In this document: positions 1 to 8,575 of the stretch, piece by piece
Position numbering within the stretch: the first letter of the stretch is position 1
Layout of the letters: each line of letters begins with the position of its first letter
From: Alexandriicola marinus
Lineage (GTDB): Bacteria > Pseudomonadota > Alphaproteobacteria > Rhodobacterales > Rhodobacteraceae
DNA length: 64,000 nt
Reading direction: 5' to 3'
Assembly (NCBI RefSeq): GCF_004000435.1
Contig: NZ_RBVZ01000006.1
Span: forward strand, 105,918 to 169,917
Program-made: the position numbers and the translations under genes
The notes under the pieces: generated by a model
The model's input: only the letters and a program-made list of their open reading frames with translations
What the model was told of the DNA's origin: nothing
Database searches by the model: none

Positions 1-1203
1 GGCACCCGCGACGATCATCTCGGACGCTTCGCCGCCCGCATGATCGACGATCATGCGCACCGCCATATCAAGCCCTTGCGGCGTGAAAGCCGGATCGACA
101 CCCCTTTCGAACCTGTAACGGGCATCGGAATTGATCTTCAGCGAGCGGCCCGTATAGGCGATCTGGATCGGGTCCCAATAGGCGCTCTCGATGAAGACGT
201 TCACGGTCTCGTCGGTGCAGCCGGTCTCTTCGCCGCCCATGATACCCGCGATGCTTTCGGGGCCATTGCCGTCCGAGATGATCATCTGACCCGCCTCGAA
301 GGTATAGGTCTTGCCATCGAGCGCGAGGATCTGTTCCCCGCCCTTGGCACGGTGAACCCGGATATCGCCCGCGACCTTGTCCGCGTCGAAGACGTGCAGA
401 GGTCGGTTGCGGTCATAGGTAAAGAAGTTCGTCACATCGACGAGGAAGTTGATCGGCCGCAGGCCGATGGCACGCAGCCTGTCCTGAAGCCATTCGGGCG
501 ATGGCCCGTTCTTCACGCCACGGATCAGCGTGCCGCAGAACAGCGGACAGCCATCGCGGGTATCCTCGTCGATCGTCACGGCGATCCCGGCCTCGAAGCT
601 GGGCGCGACGGGCGTGAACGGACGCGCGATCAGCTGCCCCAGCCCACGGGCGGCCAGATCGCGGGCGATGCCCTCGACCCCCAGCGCATCGGGACGGTTG
701 GGCGTGATCGCGATCTCGATAACCGGATCGACCTTAGCGGGATCATTCTCGGCCAGCCAGTCGATGAACCGGTCACCGACCTCGCCCGAAGGCAGTTCGA
801 TGATGCCGTCATGTTCGTCCGACAGCTTCATCTCGCGCTCGGAACACATCATGCCGTAGCTTTCGATGCCACGGATCTTGCCGACACCCAGCGTCACGTC
901 GATGCCCGGCACATAGACACCGGGATGCGCGATGACGACGGTGATCCCCTCGCGCGCATTGGGCGCCCCGCAGATGATCTGCTTTTCGCCCTGATCGGTC
1001 GCAACCTGGCAGACCCTCAACCTGTCGGCATCCGGGTGTTCTTCAGCCTTGAGGACCTTGCCGATGGTGAAATCGGCCAGTCGTGCGGCGGGGTTCTCGA
1101 TCCCCTCGACCTCGAGGCCCAGATCCGTCAGCGCCTCCGCGATCTCATCGACCGTCGCATCGGTGTCGAGGTGATCCTTGAGCCAGCTCAGGGTGAATTT
1201 CAT
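1..1203 (-). CDS. pheT: Phenylalanine-tRNA ligase beta subunit, N-terminal two thirds
   Basis: The beta subunit of the heterotetrameric PheRS charges tRNA-Phe in the cytoplasm together with PheS. The reading frame starts MKFTLSWLKDHL and is open to the window edge, so 401 codons are visible and the C-terminus is missing. The N-terminus is typical of bacterial PheT, followed by a tRNA-binding (EMAP/OB-like) domain around residues 40-150 with the ICGAPN and GxxSxGMxCS-like signatures, then a B3/B4 editing-type region. It is the last gene of a leftward group that starts with pheS, from which it is separated by two small genes. Identification is certain; the real 3' end lies outside the window. 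Confidence 0.97.
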   Translation of the reverse strand, partial: MKFTLSWLKDHLDTDATVDEIAEALTDLGLEVEGIENPAARLADFTIGKVLKAEEHPDADRLRVCQVATDQGEKQIICGAPNAREGITVVIAHPGVYVPGIDVTLGVGKIRGIESYGMMCSEREMKLSDEHDGIIELPSGEVGDRFIDWLAENDPAKVDPVIEIAITPNRPDALGVEGIARDLAARGLGQLIARPFTPVAPSFEAGIAVTIDEDTRDGCPLFCGTLIRGVKNGPSPEWLQDRLRAIGLRPINFLVDVTNFFTYDRNRPLHVFDADKVAGDIRVHRAKGGEQILALDGKTYTFEAGQMIISDGNGPESIAGIMGGEETGCTDETVNVFIESAYWDPIQIAYTGRSLKINSDARYRFERGVDPAFTPQGLDMAVRMIVDHAGGEASEMIVAGA

Positions 1204-1279
1204 CGCGCGTCATCCGTCGAAAAATATGTGTCAGCGGGGGTCTAGCCCAGATACGTGGCGGGATAAAGCCGCCCTCCGC

Positions 1280-1495
1280 CTAGTCACGCCGGCTGCGGCC
1301 TTGATGCTTGTGCGCCTTGAGCCAAAGCGACACGCCCAGCGCTGGCAGCAGGATCACGGCCCAGCCCAGCGCGTTCAGGACCGTCAGCCTGAGTTTGGCC
1401 CCGAACGGTGCATCGGACAGCCAAAGCGCGACATGCCCACCCACGATCAGGGCAAGCAAGGCGCCGATGGCAATTGGGGCAAGTGTGCGTCGCAT
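1280..1495 (-). CDS. Small two-helix membrane protein, unknown function
   Basis: This 71-residue protein has two hydrophobic segments (about residues 5-27 and 34-58) and a basic tail ending in GRSRRD, which suggests an inner-membrane protein with a cytoplasmic C-terminus. It sits between a small exported protein and pheT on the same strand and is probably co-transcribed with them. I recognise no family. It is called a gene because of its membrane pattern, its position in a same-strand array and the lack of a better frame on either strand. Confidence 0.62.
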   Translation of the reverse strand: MRRTLAPIAIGALLALIVGGHVALWLSDAPFGAKLRLTVLNALGWAVILLPALGVSLWLKAHKHQGRSRRD

Positions 1496-1537
1496 ACCCG
1501 GGGAGGTAAGCCCCCCTGCCGCGCTGTCCAGCCGGGC

Positions 1538-1942
1538 CTATTGCATCAGGTCGCCACGGATCGTGAAGGGATCGTCGTTGAAACAGGTGGTGAAGATCGC
1601 GCTCCAGCCGGTGGGAAAGGACGGCCTGTCGAAGACAAGCGTCACCCGGCCCCAATCCGTCGATATCTGGTCGTCGATCCCGACAAGCGCGGCCGGGCAA
1701 TCCCCCGCGCCGGGCGCGATCCAGTATCCTTCGTGAATATCGCGATTGTCATAGTTCCCGGCCAGCCCTTCGAAATAGAGCGTGGCCTCGATCTCGCCCC
1801 ACGGCAGGCGGTACATGGCAAAGCCTTCCATCTCTTCGGAGTAGTAGGCATCACCGCGCGGGGTGGACCAGACCTCGTCGGCCACGGCCGGCGCGGCGGA
1901 AATGAAGGCCGCGACACAGGTGGCGGCGGTGCGGATCATCAC
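1538..1942 (-). CDS. Small exported protein, unknown function
   Basis: This 134-residue protein begins with a signal peptide (hydrophobic run ending AAPAVADE, cleavage likely near residue 21). The mature part is acidic and rich in aromatic residues, with two cysteines (GDCPA and TTCFN) that could form a disulfide in the periplasm. A GGGAGGG ribosome-binding site lies 8 bases before a GTG start at 1942 and 11 before an ATG at 1939; either is possible. It lies between pheS and pheT. No family was recognised. Confidence 0.65.
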   Translation of the reverse strand: MMIRTAATCVAAFISAAPAVADEVWSTPRGDAYYSEEMEGFAMYRLPWGEIEATLYFEGLAGNYDNRDIHEGYWIAPGAGDCPAALVGIDDQISTDWGRVTLVFDRPSFPTGWSAIFTTCFNDDPFTIRGDLMQ

Positions 1943-2084
1943 GATGGGTACCCTCCCTGAACAGACACCGAAAGCCTAGCCCGGAGCATCCGGCAAGGAA
2001 AGGTGACCTGGCCAGGGTGGGGAACAAACCTGCAAGGGACGGCGGGTGGGGCGATGCGCGGCACGCGCGAGCGTCATCCCGGCG

Positions 2085-3149
2085 TCACGCACCCCCGTGC
2101 AGCGTCGGCACGTCGAGCGCCGAAAAACCATAGTGGCGCAGCCAGCGCAGATCGCTGTCAAAGAACGCGCGCAGGTCGGGGATGCCGTATTTCAGCATGG
2201 CCAGCCGGTCGATCCCGATCCCGAAGGCAAAGCCCTGCCACTCGTCCGGATCGATGCCCGCGTTGCGCAGCACGTTGGGATGCACCATGCCCGAACCCAG
2301 AACCTCGAGCCAGTCATCGCCCTGCCCGACCTTGACCTGCCCGTCGACCCATTCGCATTGAACATCGACTTCGGCCGAAGGTTCGGTGAACGGGAAATGC
2401 GAAGCCCGGAACCGGGTCTTCACCTCTGTTCCGAAGAACGCGGTAAAGAATTCCTCAAGGACCCATTTCAGGTTCGCCATCGAGATGTCACGGTCGATCG
2501 CCAGACCCTCGACCTGATGGAACATCGGCGTATGGGTCTGGTCGTAATCGGCGCGATAGACGCGGCCCGGGCAGATGATCCGGATCGGCGCGCCGGTCTT
2601 TTCCATCGTGCGGATCTGGACGGGCGAGGTATGGGTGCGCAGCACATGCGGCGGGCGGTTATCGCCGTCGGCGCGGTGGGTATAGAACGTATCCATCTCG
2701 GCCCGCGCGGGGTGGTGGCCCGGGATGTTGAGCGCGTCGAAATTGTACCAGTCGCTTTCGATCTGCGGCCCTTCCGCGACGCTGAAACCCATGTCGGCAA
2801 AGATCGCCGTGATTTCCTCGGTCACCTGGCTGATCGGGTGGATCGTGCCCTGCGCCCGGGCGCGGGCGGGCAAGGTCACGTCCAGCCATTCCCCCTTGAG
2901 ACGCTCTTCCAGGGCGGCATCGGCCAGTGCGGTCTTGCGGGCGGCAAGGGCGGCGTTGATCTCGTCCTTCAGGGCGTTGAGCGCGGGGCCGGCAACCTGA
3001 CGCTCTTCGGGGGTCATCTTGCCCAGTTCGCGCATCTTGAGGCTGATTTCGCCCTTCTTGCCGACGGCCTGAACCCGCAACTCTTCGAGCGCAGCCTCGT
3101 CGGCGGCACCGGCAATCAGGTCGATGTATTTGTCGCGCAGGTCGTCCAT
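2085..3149 (-). CDS. pheS: Phenylalanine-tRNA ligase alpha subunit
   Basis: This is the catalytic subunit of PheRS, forming Phe-tRNA(Phe) from Phe, ATP and tRNA. The 354-residue protein has the N-terminal coiled-coil arm (about 1-90) followed by a class II synthetase core, including the [10 protein letters not shown] segment, the motif 2 region around [12 protein letters not shown], and the motif 3-like segment [14 protein letters not shown] near the C-terminus. The start [11 protein letters not shown] was preferred over an upstream ATG because it matches the usual PheS N-terminus. It lies 69 bases after the glutaminase gene on the same strand. Confidence 0.97.
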   Translation of the reverse strand: MDDLRDKYIDLIAGAADEAALEELRVQAVGKKGEISLKMRELGKMTPEERQVAGPALNALKDEINAALAARKTALADAALEERLKGEWLDVTLPARARAQGTIHPISQVTEEITAIFADMGFSVAEGPQIESDWYNFDALNIPGHHPARAEMDTFYTHRADGDNRPPHVLRTHTSPVQIRTMEKTGAPIRIICPGRVYRADYDQTHTPMFHQVEGLAIDRDISMANLKWVLEEFFTAFFGTEVKTRFRASHFPFTEPSAEVDVQCEWVDGQVKVGQGDDWLEVLGSGMVHPNVLRNAGIDPDEWQGFAFGIGIDRLAMLKYGIPDLRAFFDSDLRWLRHYGFSALDVPTLHGGA

Positions 3150-3218
3150 GAACAATCCCCAAGAAACCGTCGCAGGACGGTTAGCGCCGGGGGCCGCGAT
3201 TTGCAACCGCGCGCAGGG

Positions 3219-5060
3219 CTATTCAAGGCGGCGGATCTCGTCATGGGCATGACGCAGCCGCGCACCGAGGCTGCGCACGACATTCGACAGGATCGCGGGG
3301 ATCAGGCCCGGCCGCTCCGCTGACAGGTCCCGCAACTCCGCCACCGGCAGCGCATAGCAGGTGGCCGCACCCTTGGCGTGGGCATCGGCGGCCGTGGCCG
3401 CGCCGTCGGCAAGCGCCGCTTCGCCAAAGCATTGGCCGGGCCCCACTGAGACAAGCCGCCGGGACCGCCCGTCAGCGCCGGGCAATGTCAGATCCACAAC
3501 GCCGCTCGCGACCAGAAAGACCGCCTCGACCTGGGCGTCATGCGCGATGATCTGTTCCCCATCGCCGTAGCGGTAGACCCGCACGATGGATTCCAGCGCG
3601 CGGTAATCCTCGGACGACAGACCCGACAGAATGCCCATGTCGGGCAGGGCATAGCGGGCGGTATCCGACATTTCCTGATGCCCCATCAGCAGCCGCGTCT
3701 CGGCCTGTTCCAGCGCGGCGTCCAGATCGGGAAGAAACTCCACCGGGAGGCCCTCGGCCTCCGCCTCGACACGGACAAGCCCGCTTGATCCTGCGCCGGA
3801 CACGCCAGACAGCGTTACCCGGTAACCAGTGTTGCAGAACGTCATCAGGGACTGGACCAGCATCCGCGCCGCAGGCCGTTCGACCGAGCCTGCCCGTGCC
3901 AGATCGATCACGATCTCGGAAAACGTGGCAGCGCCCTCGGTCAGGGTTCGGATCACCGTCTCCATCCCACCGAACCGCAGCGCCCCCTGAAGCTCGAGGA
4001 CCAGCACCTTTCGTCCATGTTCGCGCAGATAGGCCCGCGCACCCGCCGAGCGCACCCGTTTCGAGCCTGCCTCCCCGAGGTGATAGCTGTGGCGGATCAC
4101 CGTGCCCGGCTGGTTCGACTGGGCAAAGGCATGAAGCCCGAATGTCCGCGACACCTCGCGGCAGGTCTCCACGCCGCGCACGCTGTTGCCGAAGGTATCG
4201 AGCCGGGGCGACCAGACGGCGATGCCGCCCTGCCCTGGAAGAACGGCGATGATCCCGCCTGCGACCCCACTTTTTGCGGGAATCCCCACCTCATAGGCCC
4301 ATTGCCCAGCATAATCGTACATGCCGCAGGTATTCATCAGGGTCAGCACATCCTGAACGGCATCGGCCGAAAAGATCCGATCCTCCGTCCCGGGAGCGAC
4401 GCCCATATTGCCCAGAACCGCCGCCATCCGCGCCATGTCGGCACATGTCACCTCGATCGCGCATTGCTGGAAATAGAGGTCGAGCACCTCTTCGGGATCA
4501 TTCTCGATCATGCCCGAATTCAGCATCAGATAGGCGATCGCCCGGTTTCGATGCCCCGTGGCCTTTTCCGAAACATAGACATCCTGATCGATCGCAAGGT
4601 CACGTCCGGCAAGGCGGCTGAACAGCTGCCGCATCTGATCGACATCGCCGGGCCCCGTCAGAAGCGACGCGACAGAGATCGCACCGGCGTTGACCATCGG
4701 ATTGAACGGGCGGTTGTTCGTCTCATCGAGGATGATCGAATTGAACGCCTCGCCCGTCGGCTCGACCCCGACATGTCGCAGGACTTTTTCCCGACCGTGA
4801 CGCATCAGCGCCGCGCCATAGGTGAATGGCTTGGACATGGACTGGATCGTGAAGGGAACATCTGCCTCGCCGATGGTGTAGCAGGTGCCATCCAGCGTCA
4901 CGACGGCCATGCCGTAGGCTTCGGGATCGGCTTTGGCGAGTTCGGGAATATAGCTTGCCACCTCGCCGTCGCGGTTCTCAAGCATTCGGTCGCGAAGCCG
5001 GGCCATATAGCCCTGTATCGGGGAGGCCACCCGATTGTCGATTTCAGGTCCGGGATACAC
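3219..5060 (-). CDS. glsA: Glutaminase A fused to STAS and cyclic-nucleotide-binding-like domains
   Basis: The N-terminal 300 residues are a serine-dependent glutaminase (glutamine to glutamate plus ammonia). Visible signatures are the nucleophile Ser-x-x-Lys at about residues 74-77 (QSMSKPF), NNRPFNPMVNAGAI and GIPAKSGVAGGI. A STAS-like domain follows (about 330-460), then a cyclic-nucleotide-binding fold (about 475-600). The latter has FGEAALADG but no arginine at the usual phosphate-binding position, so cNMP binding is doubtful. I chose the GTG at 5060 because AAGGA lies 7 bases upstream. The frame stays open to an ATG at 5288, but that extension is cysteine-rich and unlike glutaminases. 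Bare GlsA proteins are about 310 residues, so this is a regulatory fusion. Confidence 0.93.
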   Translation of the reverse strand: MYPGPEIDNRVASPIQGYMARLRDRMLENRDGEVASYIPELAKADPEAYGMAVVTLDGTCYTIGEADVPFTIQSMSKPFTYGAALMRHGREKVLRHVGVEPTGEAFNSIILDETNNRPFNPMVNAGAISVASLLTGPGDVDQMRQLFSRLAGRDLAIDQDVYVSEKATGHRNRAIAYLMLNSGMIENDPEEVLDLYFQQCAIEVTCADMARMAAVLGNMGVAPGTEDRIFSADAVQDVLTLMNTCGMYDYAGQWAYEVGIPAKSGVAGGIIAVLPGQGGIAVWSPRLDTFGNSVRGVETCREVSRTFGLHAFAQSNQPGTVIRHSYHLGEAGSKRVRSAGARAYLREHGRKVLVLELQGALRFGGMETVIRTLTEGAATFSEIVIDLARAGSVERPAARMLVQSLMTFCNTGYRVTLSGVSGAGSSGLVRVEAEAEGLPVEFLPDLDAALEQAETRLLMGHQEMSDTARYALPDMGILSGLSSEDYRALESIVRVYRYGDGEQIIAHDAQVEAVFLVASGVVDLTLPGADGRSRRLVSVGPGQCFGEAALADGAATAADAHAKGAATCYALPVAELRDLSAERPGLIPAILSNVVRSLGARLRHAHDEIRRLE

Positions 5061-5453
5061 GTGACTGTCCTTCGTATTGCGAGACCGATCCTCAGCCAGC
5101 CCATCGGGATCGTCCACACCACGGCGCGCGAACCGCGCTCCACAGTCGCACAGGGAATTACAGCCGCCCGAAAAACAGTCAAAGCGCCCAATAATTGGCA
5201 AGGGGCGCAGGGCATCTGCCGAACCAACGCGCAGAGCGGACACCGAAAGCCGATCCGCCGTCACCACCGATGAGAAATCAAGCGACACATCATGCGGTAT
5301 TGATTTTTTGCTGCGATCCTACACCTCGGGTGGTGACACCAATTGTCGCGGTTTGTTACACTCACCGCATATAGATTGAGCGATTCCTGGGTTCACCGAC
5401 GGCTGCCAGAACCGGGCATCGCATTATTGGGTCATTTTTGGGGGACGAGTGAC
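5061..5453. other. Intergenic region between glsA and ompA-like genes
   Basis: This divergent intergenic stretch of nearly 400 bases should hold the promoters for both neighbours. The right half is AT-richer, with a T-run near 5305 and TATA-like text near 5370, but I could not fix a convincing -35/-10 pair. The left half stays open in the glsA frame and could be a 5' leader or an N-terminal extension. No repeat or RNA gene was seen. Confidence 0.5.
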
Positions 5454-6752
5454 ATGGCGGACGATTTCCAGTTGGGGCAAGGCCCCGCCATTGGCGACGC
5501 ACATTCGAAATCCGGCACGGGAAAGAAGCTGCTCCTTGGCGCATTGATCGTCGCGGTATGCGGGGGCGGCGGCTTTGCGCTCGGAATGGCCTATCTCAGC
5601 GGTGCGATCACGTTCAATTCGCCGATCGAGATCGCTTCTTCGCCTGACCGCAGAACCGGAACCGACGACAGCGTCGTGGCGGAATCGGCAGTGCCGGGCG
5701 AAGCGTTTTCGGGCGCATCAGCCGATGACACCGCAACCCAGATCGCGCAGATCGTTGCGGGTCAACTACCCGCCATCGACGAACCGGATCCATCGTTGGC
5801 GGCCGCCGGAACAGGGCCGGGTCCGACGTCAGGTGAAGCGCTCGAAGACATCGTGAGCCGCGCGATCGGCGCACCGGCACAGGCCGCGATCGAGCAGCCG
5901 GCACGTGCCGCGGATGTCAGCCCGGCGCCTGTCTCGACATCCTTGTTCAACGCCTCGCCGTCGGCGATCTCCAACACTGCGCAATGCATCGAAGACCTCC
6001 GTGTCCTGAGCGCCGAAGCGCGCGTCTATTTTCCCAGCGGCGGCACGACCGGCGCCGAAGAGGGCATAGCACAGGCCCGGCTTCTTGGCCTCGTGGCGCA
6101 GGATTGCCCGGGCGTCGTGATCCAGGTCGAAGGCCATTCCGATCCCTCGGGCGATCCGGCCATCAACATGCAGCTTAGCGAACAACGCGCCCAGGCGGTC
6201 ATCGACAGGGTCGCCGCGCAAGGGATCGATACTTCTGTCTTTCGGGCGGTCGGCTTTGGCGACCGGCAGCCCGCCGCGATCCGTGGCGATCAGCCGGTTG
6301 CCTTTTATGACCGGCGGGTCGAGTTCTCGGTGATCGAGACGTCGGCCCCGACGCCTGTTTCGACAAGCCCCGGCCTCGCGCCGCGGACACCGCCCGTCTG
6401 CGTCACCCGGCTTGAAGAAAGCGTGGGCCAGACCCGGATCTTCTATTCGCCCCGGTCCATCGCGGCCAGCCAATCGGAATTGTCGAATGCGATCCAGCTG
6501 GCCGCCGCGGCGGCCGCCTGCCCCGAGGCCAAGCTTCGTGTCGTGGGCCAATTCTCCGACGAACCCGGTTCGGGAGAGACGCCGGCCACCGCGCGGATGC
6601 GGGCCATCGCGATGATGAGCATGCTTGTCGCCGCCGGGTTCGAGGCCGAGGATATCATCATCGCGGCGCCGTCACGGCCCACGGCGATCCCCGGCGCGCC
6701 GGGCATCCGGAAAACCCGCGTCGATTTCGATATCATCGCCGAGTATGACTGA
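5454..6752 (+). CDS. Inner-membrane-anchored protein with two OmpA-like domains
   Basis: This 432-residue protein has one N-terminal membrane segment (about 26-47, KLLLGALIVAVCGGGG) after a short cytoplasmic tail, then an Ala/Pro-rich linker to about residue 175. An OmpA C-terminal domain follows (about 180-300), with VEGHSDPSGD and the NMQLSEQRAQAVIDRV peptidoglycan-binding helix. A second, degenerate copy (about 315-432) keeps the fold pattern but lacks the GHxD signature. It probably links the inner membrane to the cell wall. Start: GGGGGA precedes ATG at 5454; the longer frame upstream has no good binding site. It converges on the ChaC-like gene with 14 bases between stops. Confidence 0.85.
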   Translation: MADDFQLGQGPAIGDAHSKSGTGKKLLLGALIVAVCGGGGFALGMAYLSGAITFNSPIEIASSPDRRTGTDDSVVAESAVPGEAFSGASADDTATQIAQIVAGQLPAIDEPDPSLAAAGTGPGPTSGEALEDIVSRAIGAPAQAAIEQPARAADVSPAPVSTSLFNASPSAISNTAQCIEDLRVLSAEARVYFPSGGTTGAEEGIAQARLLGLVAQDCPGVVIQVEGHSDPSGDPAINMQLSEQRAQAVIDRVAAQGIDTSVFRAVGFGDRQPAAIRGDQPVAFYDRRVEFSVIETSAPTPVSTSPGLAPRTPPVCVTRLEESVGQTRIFYSPRSIAASQSELSNAIQLAAAAAACPEAKLRVVGQFSDEPGSGETPATARMRAIAMMSMLVAAGFEAEDIIIAAPSRPTAIPGAPGIRKTRVDFDIIAEYD

Positions 6753-6766
6753 ACCGGATCTGGCGC

Positions 6767-7486
6767 CTAGCCGCGATAGGCCCGCACGTCCGCCAGAAAT
6801 GACGTGACATGCGGGTCATCCACCCCAAGCGCGACAAGCCCCCTTGCGAGCGCCTCGAGGTAGTCCCGGCTTGTGCCCAGAACACCTTCGCCAGTCGCAC
6901 ATAGCCGAACCTGTTCCTCGTGGGGCAGGTCCGCGACGATCGCGTCGGTGTCGTGATCGGCAAGGAAGGTCAGCGCCTCAATCGGGCCTTGCGCCGTTTC
7001 AACCGGAATGAAGACGGGCTGATAGGCGGCGCCCACTCTCTCGCGGTTCCACAAGCGGCGGGTTTCGGCTTCGAGCATGTCGCGCCGGATTCGGAACACG
7101 AGGCCATCACAGCCGTCGCCCAGATCAAGCGCGGCCATGACCCCCGGCCTGTCGGGCATGCCGCGCGCGCCGTTGATGTCCATCAGGATGAATCGACGTT
7201 CCACACCCGGAGCATGCGCACGGCGCAACTCCTCGAACAGAACAGCCGGATCCCACATCAGCGATCCATAGGCAAAGACCCAGAGATCCTGATCCCATCG
7301 ACCCGCCATCGCGCGGGCGCGGCAGGCATCGCGCACCTCGTCAGGGATGACGAAATCGGGGTTCAGGTCGTTTTCGCGAACCTGCTCGCGCACCAATGCT
7401 GGCGTAATCTCGCGCAGGGCGGAATCCTCTGGCGGGGTGACGAGCGGAGCCAGCCCCGGATGATGACGAAACGGATCGTTGGTCAT
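6767..7486 (-). CDS. ChaC-like gamma-glutamylcyclotransferase
   Basis: ChaC-family enzymes open the gamma-glutamyl bond of glutathione, giving 5-oxoproline and Cys-Gly. The 239-residue protein has the substrate-binding signature VFAYGSLMWDP at about residues 70-80, followed by a beta-barrel core. The likely catalytic glutamate is in the segment FLADHDTDAIVADLP or just before it; I did not assign it firmly. The N-terminal 65 residues before the core are longer than in the smallest homologues. It is on the same strand as rplT, which lies upstream beyond an intrinsic terminator, so it is probably a separate unit. Confidence 0.88.
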   Translation of the reverse strand: MTNDPFRHHPGLAPLVTPPEDSALREITPALVREQVRENDLNPDFVIPDEVRDACRARAMAGRWDQDLWVFAYGSLMWDPAVLFEELRRAHAPGVERRFILMDINGARGMPDRPGVMAALDLGDGCDGLVFRIRRDMLEAETRRLWNRERVGAAYQPVFIPVETAQGPIEALTFLADHDTDAIVADLPHEEQVRLCATGEGVLGTSRDYLEALARGLVALGVDDPHVTSFLADVRAYRG

Positions 7487-7562
7487 GTGCGGGCACCCCG
7501 GATCAATCCTGCAAGAATGGTCGGGATTGCGATGAAAGAACAGGGGCTGCGTGTTCGGAATG

Positions 7563-7594
7563 AAAAAAGCCGCGGACCAGACGGGCCGCGGCTT
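7563..7594 (-). terminator. Intrinsic terminator of rpmI-rplT
   Basis: A perfect 9-bp stem (AAGCCGCGG / CCGCGGCTT, 7567-7575 with 7586-7594) and a 10-base loop are followed on the minus strand by a run of six T. It lies 24 bases after the rplT stop codon, the expected position for the end of the L35-L20 unit. Confidence 0.88.
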
Positions 7595-7618
7595 CGATCA
7601 TTCTCGGGTGTCTCTGGC

Positions 7619-7981
7619 TCAGGCCAGGGCGGCCCGGGCCTTGTCGACGATCGCGCCGAACGCATCGGGCTCGTTCACGGCGAGATCGGCCAGAACCTTG
7701 CGGTCCACTTCGATCCCGGCCAGCGTCAGGCCATTGATGAAGCGGGAATAGGTCATGTCGGCGTCGAACGCACGGACACCGGCGTTGATCCGCTGGATCC
7801 AGAGCGAACGGAAATTCCGCTTGCGGACCTTGCGGTCGCGGGTCGCGTACTGGTTGGCCTTGTCGACGGCCTGACGGGCCACTTTGAACGTCGTTGACCG
7901 GCGATCATAATAACCTTTGGCCTGATCAAGAACCTTCTTGTGACGGCGATGGGTGACGGTTCCACCTTTGGTGCGGGGCAT
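7619..7981 (-). CDS. rplT: 50S ribosomal protein L20
   Basis: L20 binds 23S rRNA early in assembly of the large subunit. The 120-residue protein is basic and has the standard length, with the typical N-terminus [22 protein letters not shown] split by lysine/arginine runs and the [23 protein letters not shown]-terminal domain spanning about residues 80-105. It follows rpmI by 13 bases. infC, often the first gene of this unit, is not adjacent: a small membrane gene and pyk lie upstream instead. Confidence 0.98.
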   Translation of the reverse strand: MPRTKGGTVTHRRHKKVLDQAKGYYDRRSTTFKVARQAVDKANQYATRDRKVRKRNFRSLWIQRINAGVRAFDADMTYSRFINGLTLAGIEVDRKVLADLAVNEPDAFGAIVDKARAALA

Positions 7982-7994
7982 ATCTCAGTCCTCC

Positions 7995-8195
7995 TTAGCG
8001 CGCGTACGGCATCATCGGCTTGATGATCTGTTCATCAGCCTTCGACAGCGTGGTTGTTCCGCGGGCATTGCGGAGGAACTTGTTCGTCCGCTTGATCATG
8101 CCGTGACGCTTGCCCGCCTGGGCCGCGACGACACGACCGGAGGCCGTGATCTTGAACCGCTTCTTGCAGCTCGACTTCGTCTTCATCTTGGGCAT
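7995..8195 (-). CDS. rpmI: 50S ribosomal protein L35
   Basis: L35 is a small rRNA-binding protein of the large subunit. The 66-residue product starts [20 protein letters not shown] and contains the conserved [16 protein letters not shown] stretch and a C-terminal [13 protein letters not shown] motif precedes the ATG at a normal distance. It is the first ribosomal gene of the rpmI-rplT pair. Confidence 0.98.
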   Translation of the reverse strand: MPKMKTKSSCKKRFKITASGRVVAAQAGKRHGMIKRTNKFLRNARGTTTLSKADEQIIKPMMPYAR

Positions 8196-8317
8196 TTTCG
8201 TCTCCTTGGATCAGAGTGTACCGCGTGGGGAGGCATGCCACTGATGGCCATCCACGCGGGTGTTCGAGCGCGCCGTATACTGCCCGCCCGCCAAGCTTGC
8301 AAGGCCTTATGCGGCAA

Positions 8318-8542
8318 TCAGTTGATGTAGCGGCCGACGACCCGGACGAATACGTCGGGAATGCTGGCGAAGGTGTAACCACTCGGCTCTGAATACAGGG
8401 CGAGCGCGATAAGCCCGCCACCGACCATCACGAGAATCGCCGCCGATCTGGGCGCGCGACCTTCGGAGAACGCGCTGATGACCGCCGGGAAGGTGAAGGC
8501 GACGAGTACGATACCCACCACCAGAGCCAGATCCCAATCCAT
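8318..8542 (-). CDS. Small two-helix membrane protein between pyk and rpmI
   Basis: This 74-residue protein has two hydrophobic segments (about 4-24 and 35-52) separated by a short polar turn FSEGRAPRSA, and ends with an amphipathic stretch PDVFVRVVGRYIN. It begins 33 bases after the pyk stop on the same strand and is likely read from the pyk transcript. No function can be assigned. The conserved-looking composition and gap-free spacing support it as a real gene. Confidence 0.7.
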   Translation of the reverse strand: MDWDLALVVGIVLVAFTFPAVISAFSEGRAPRSAAILVMVGGGLIALALYSEPSGYTFASIPDVFVRVVGRYIN

Positions 8543-8575
8543 AACCTACCCCGCAATTTTCATGACGGGAAAAAT

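Noticed and set aside
5061..5288. N-terminal extension of glutaminase to the ATG at 5288
   Set aside because: The added residues are cysteine- and arginine-rich and unlike the family; the GTG with AAGGA is better supported, though the extension cannot be fully excluded.
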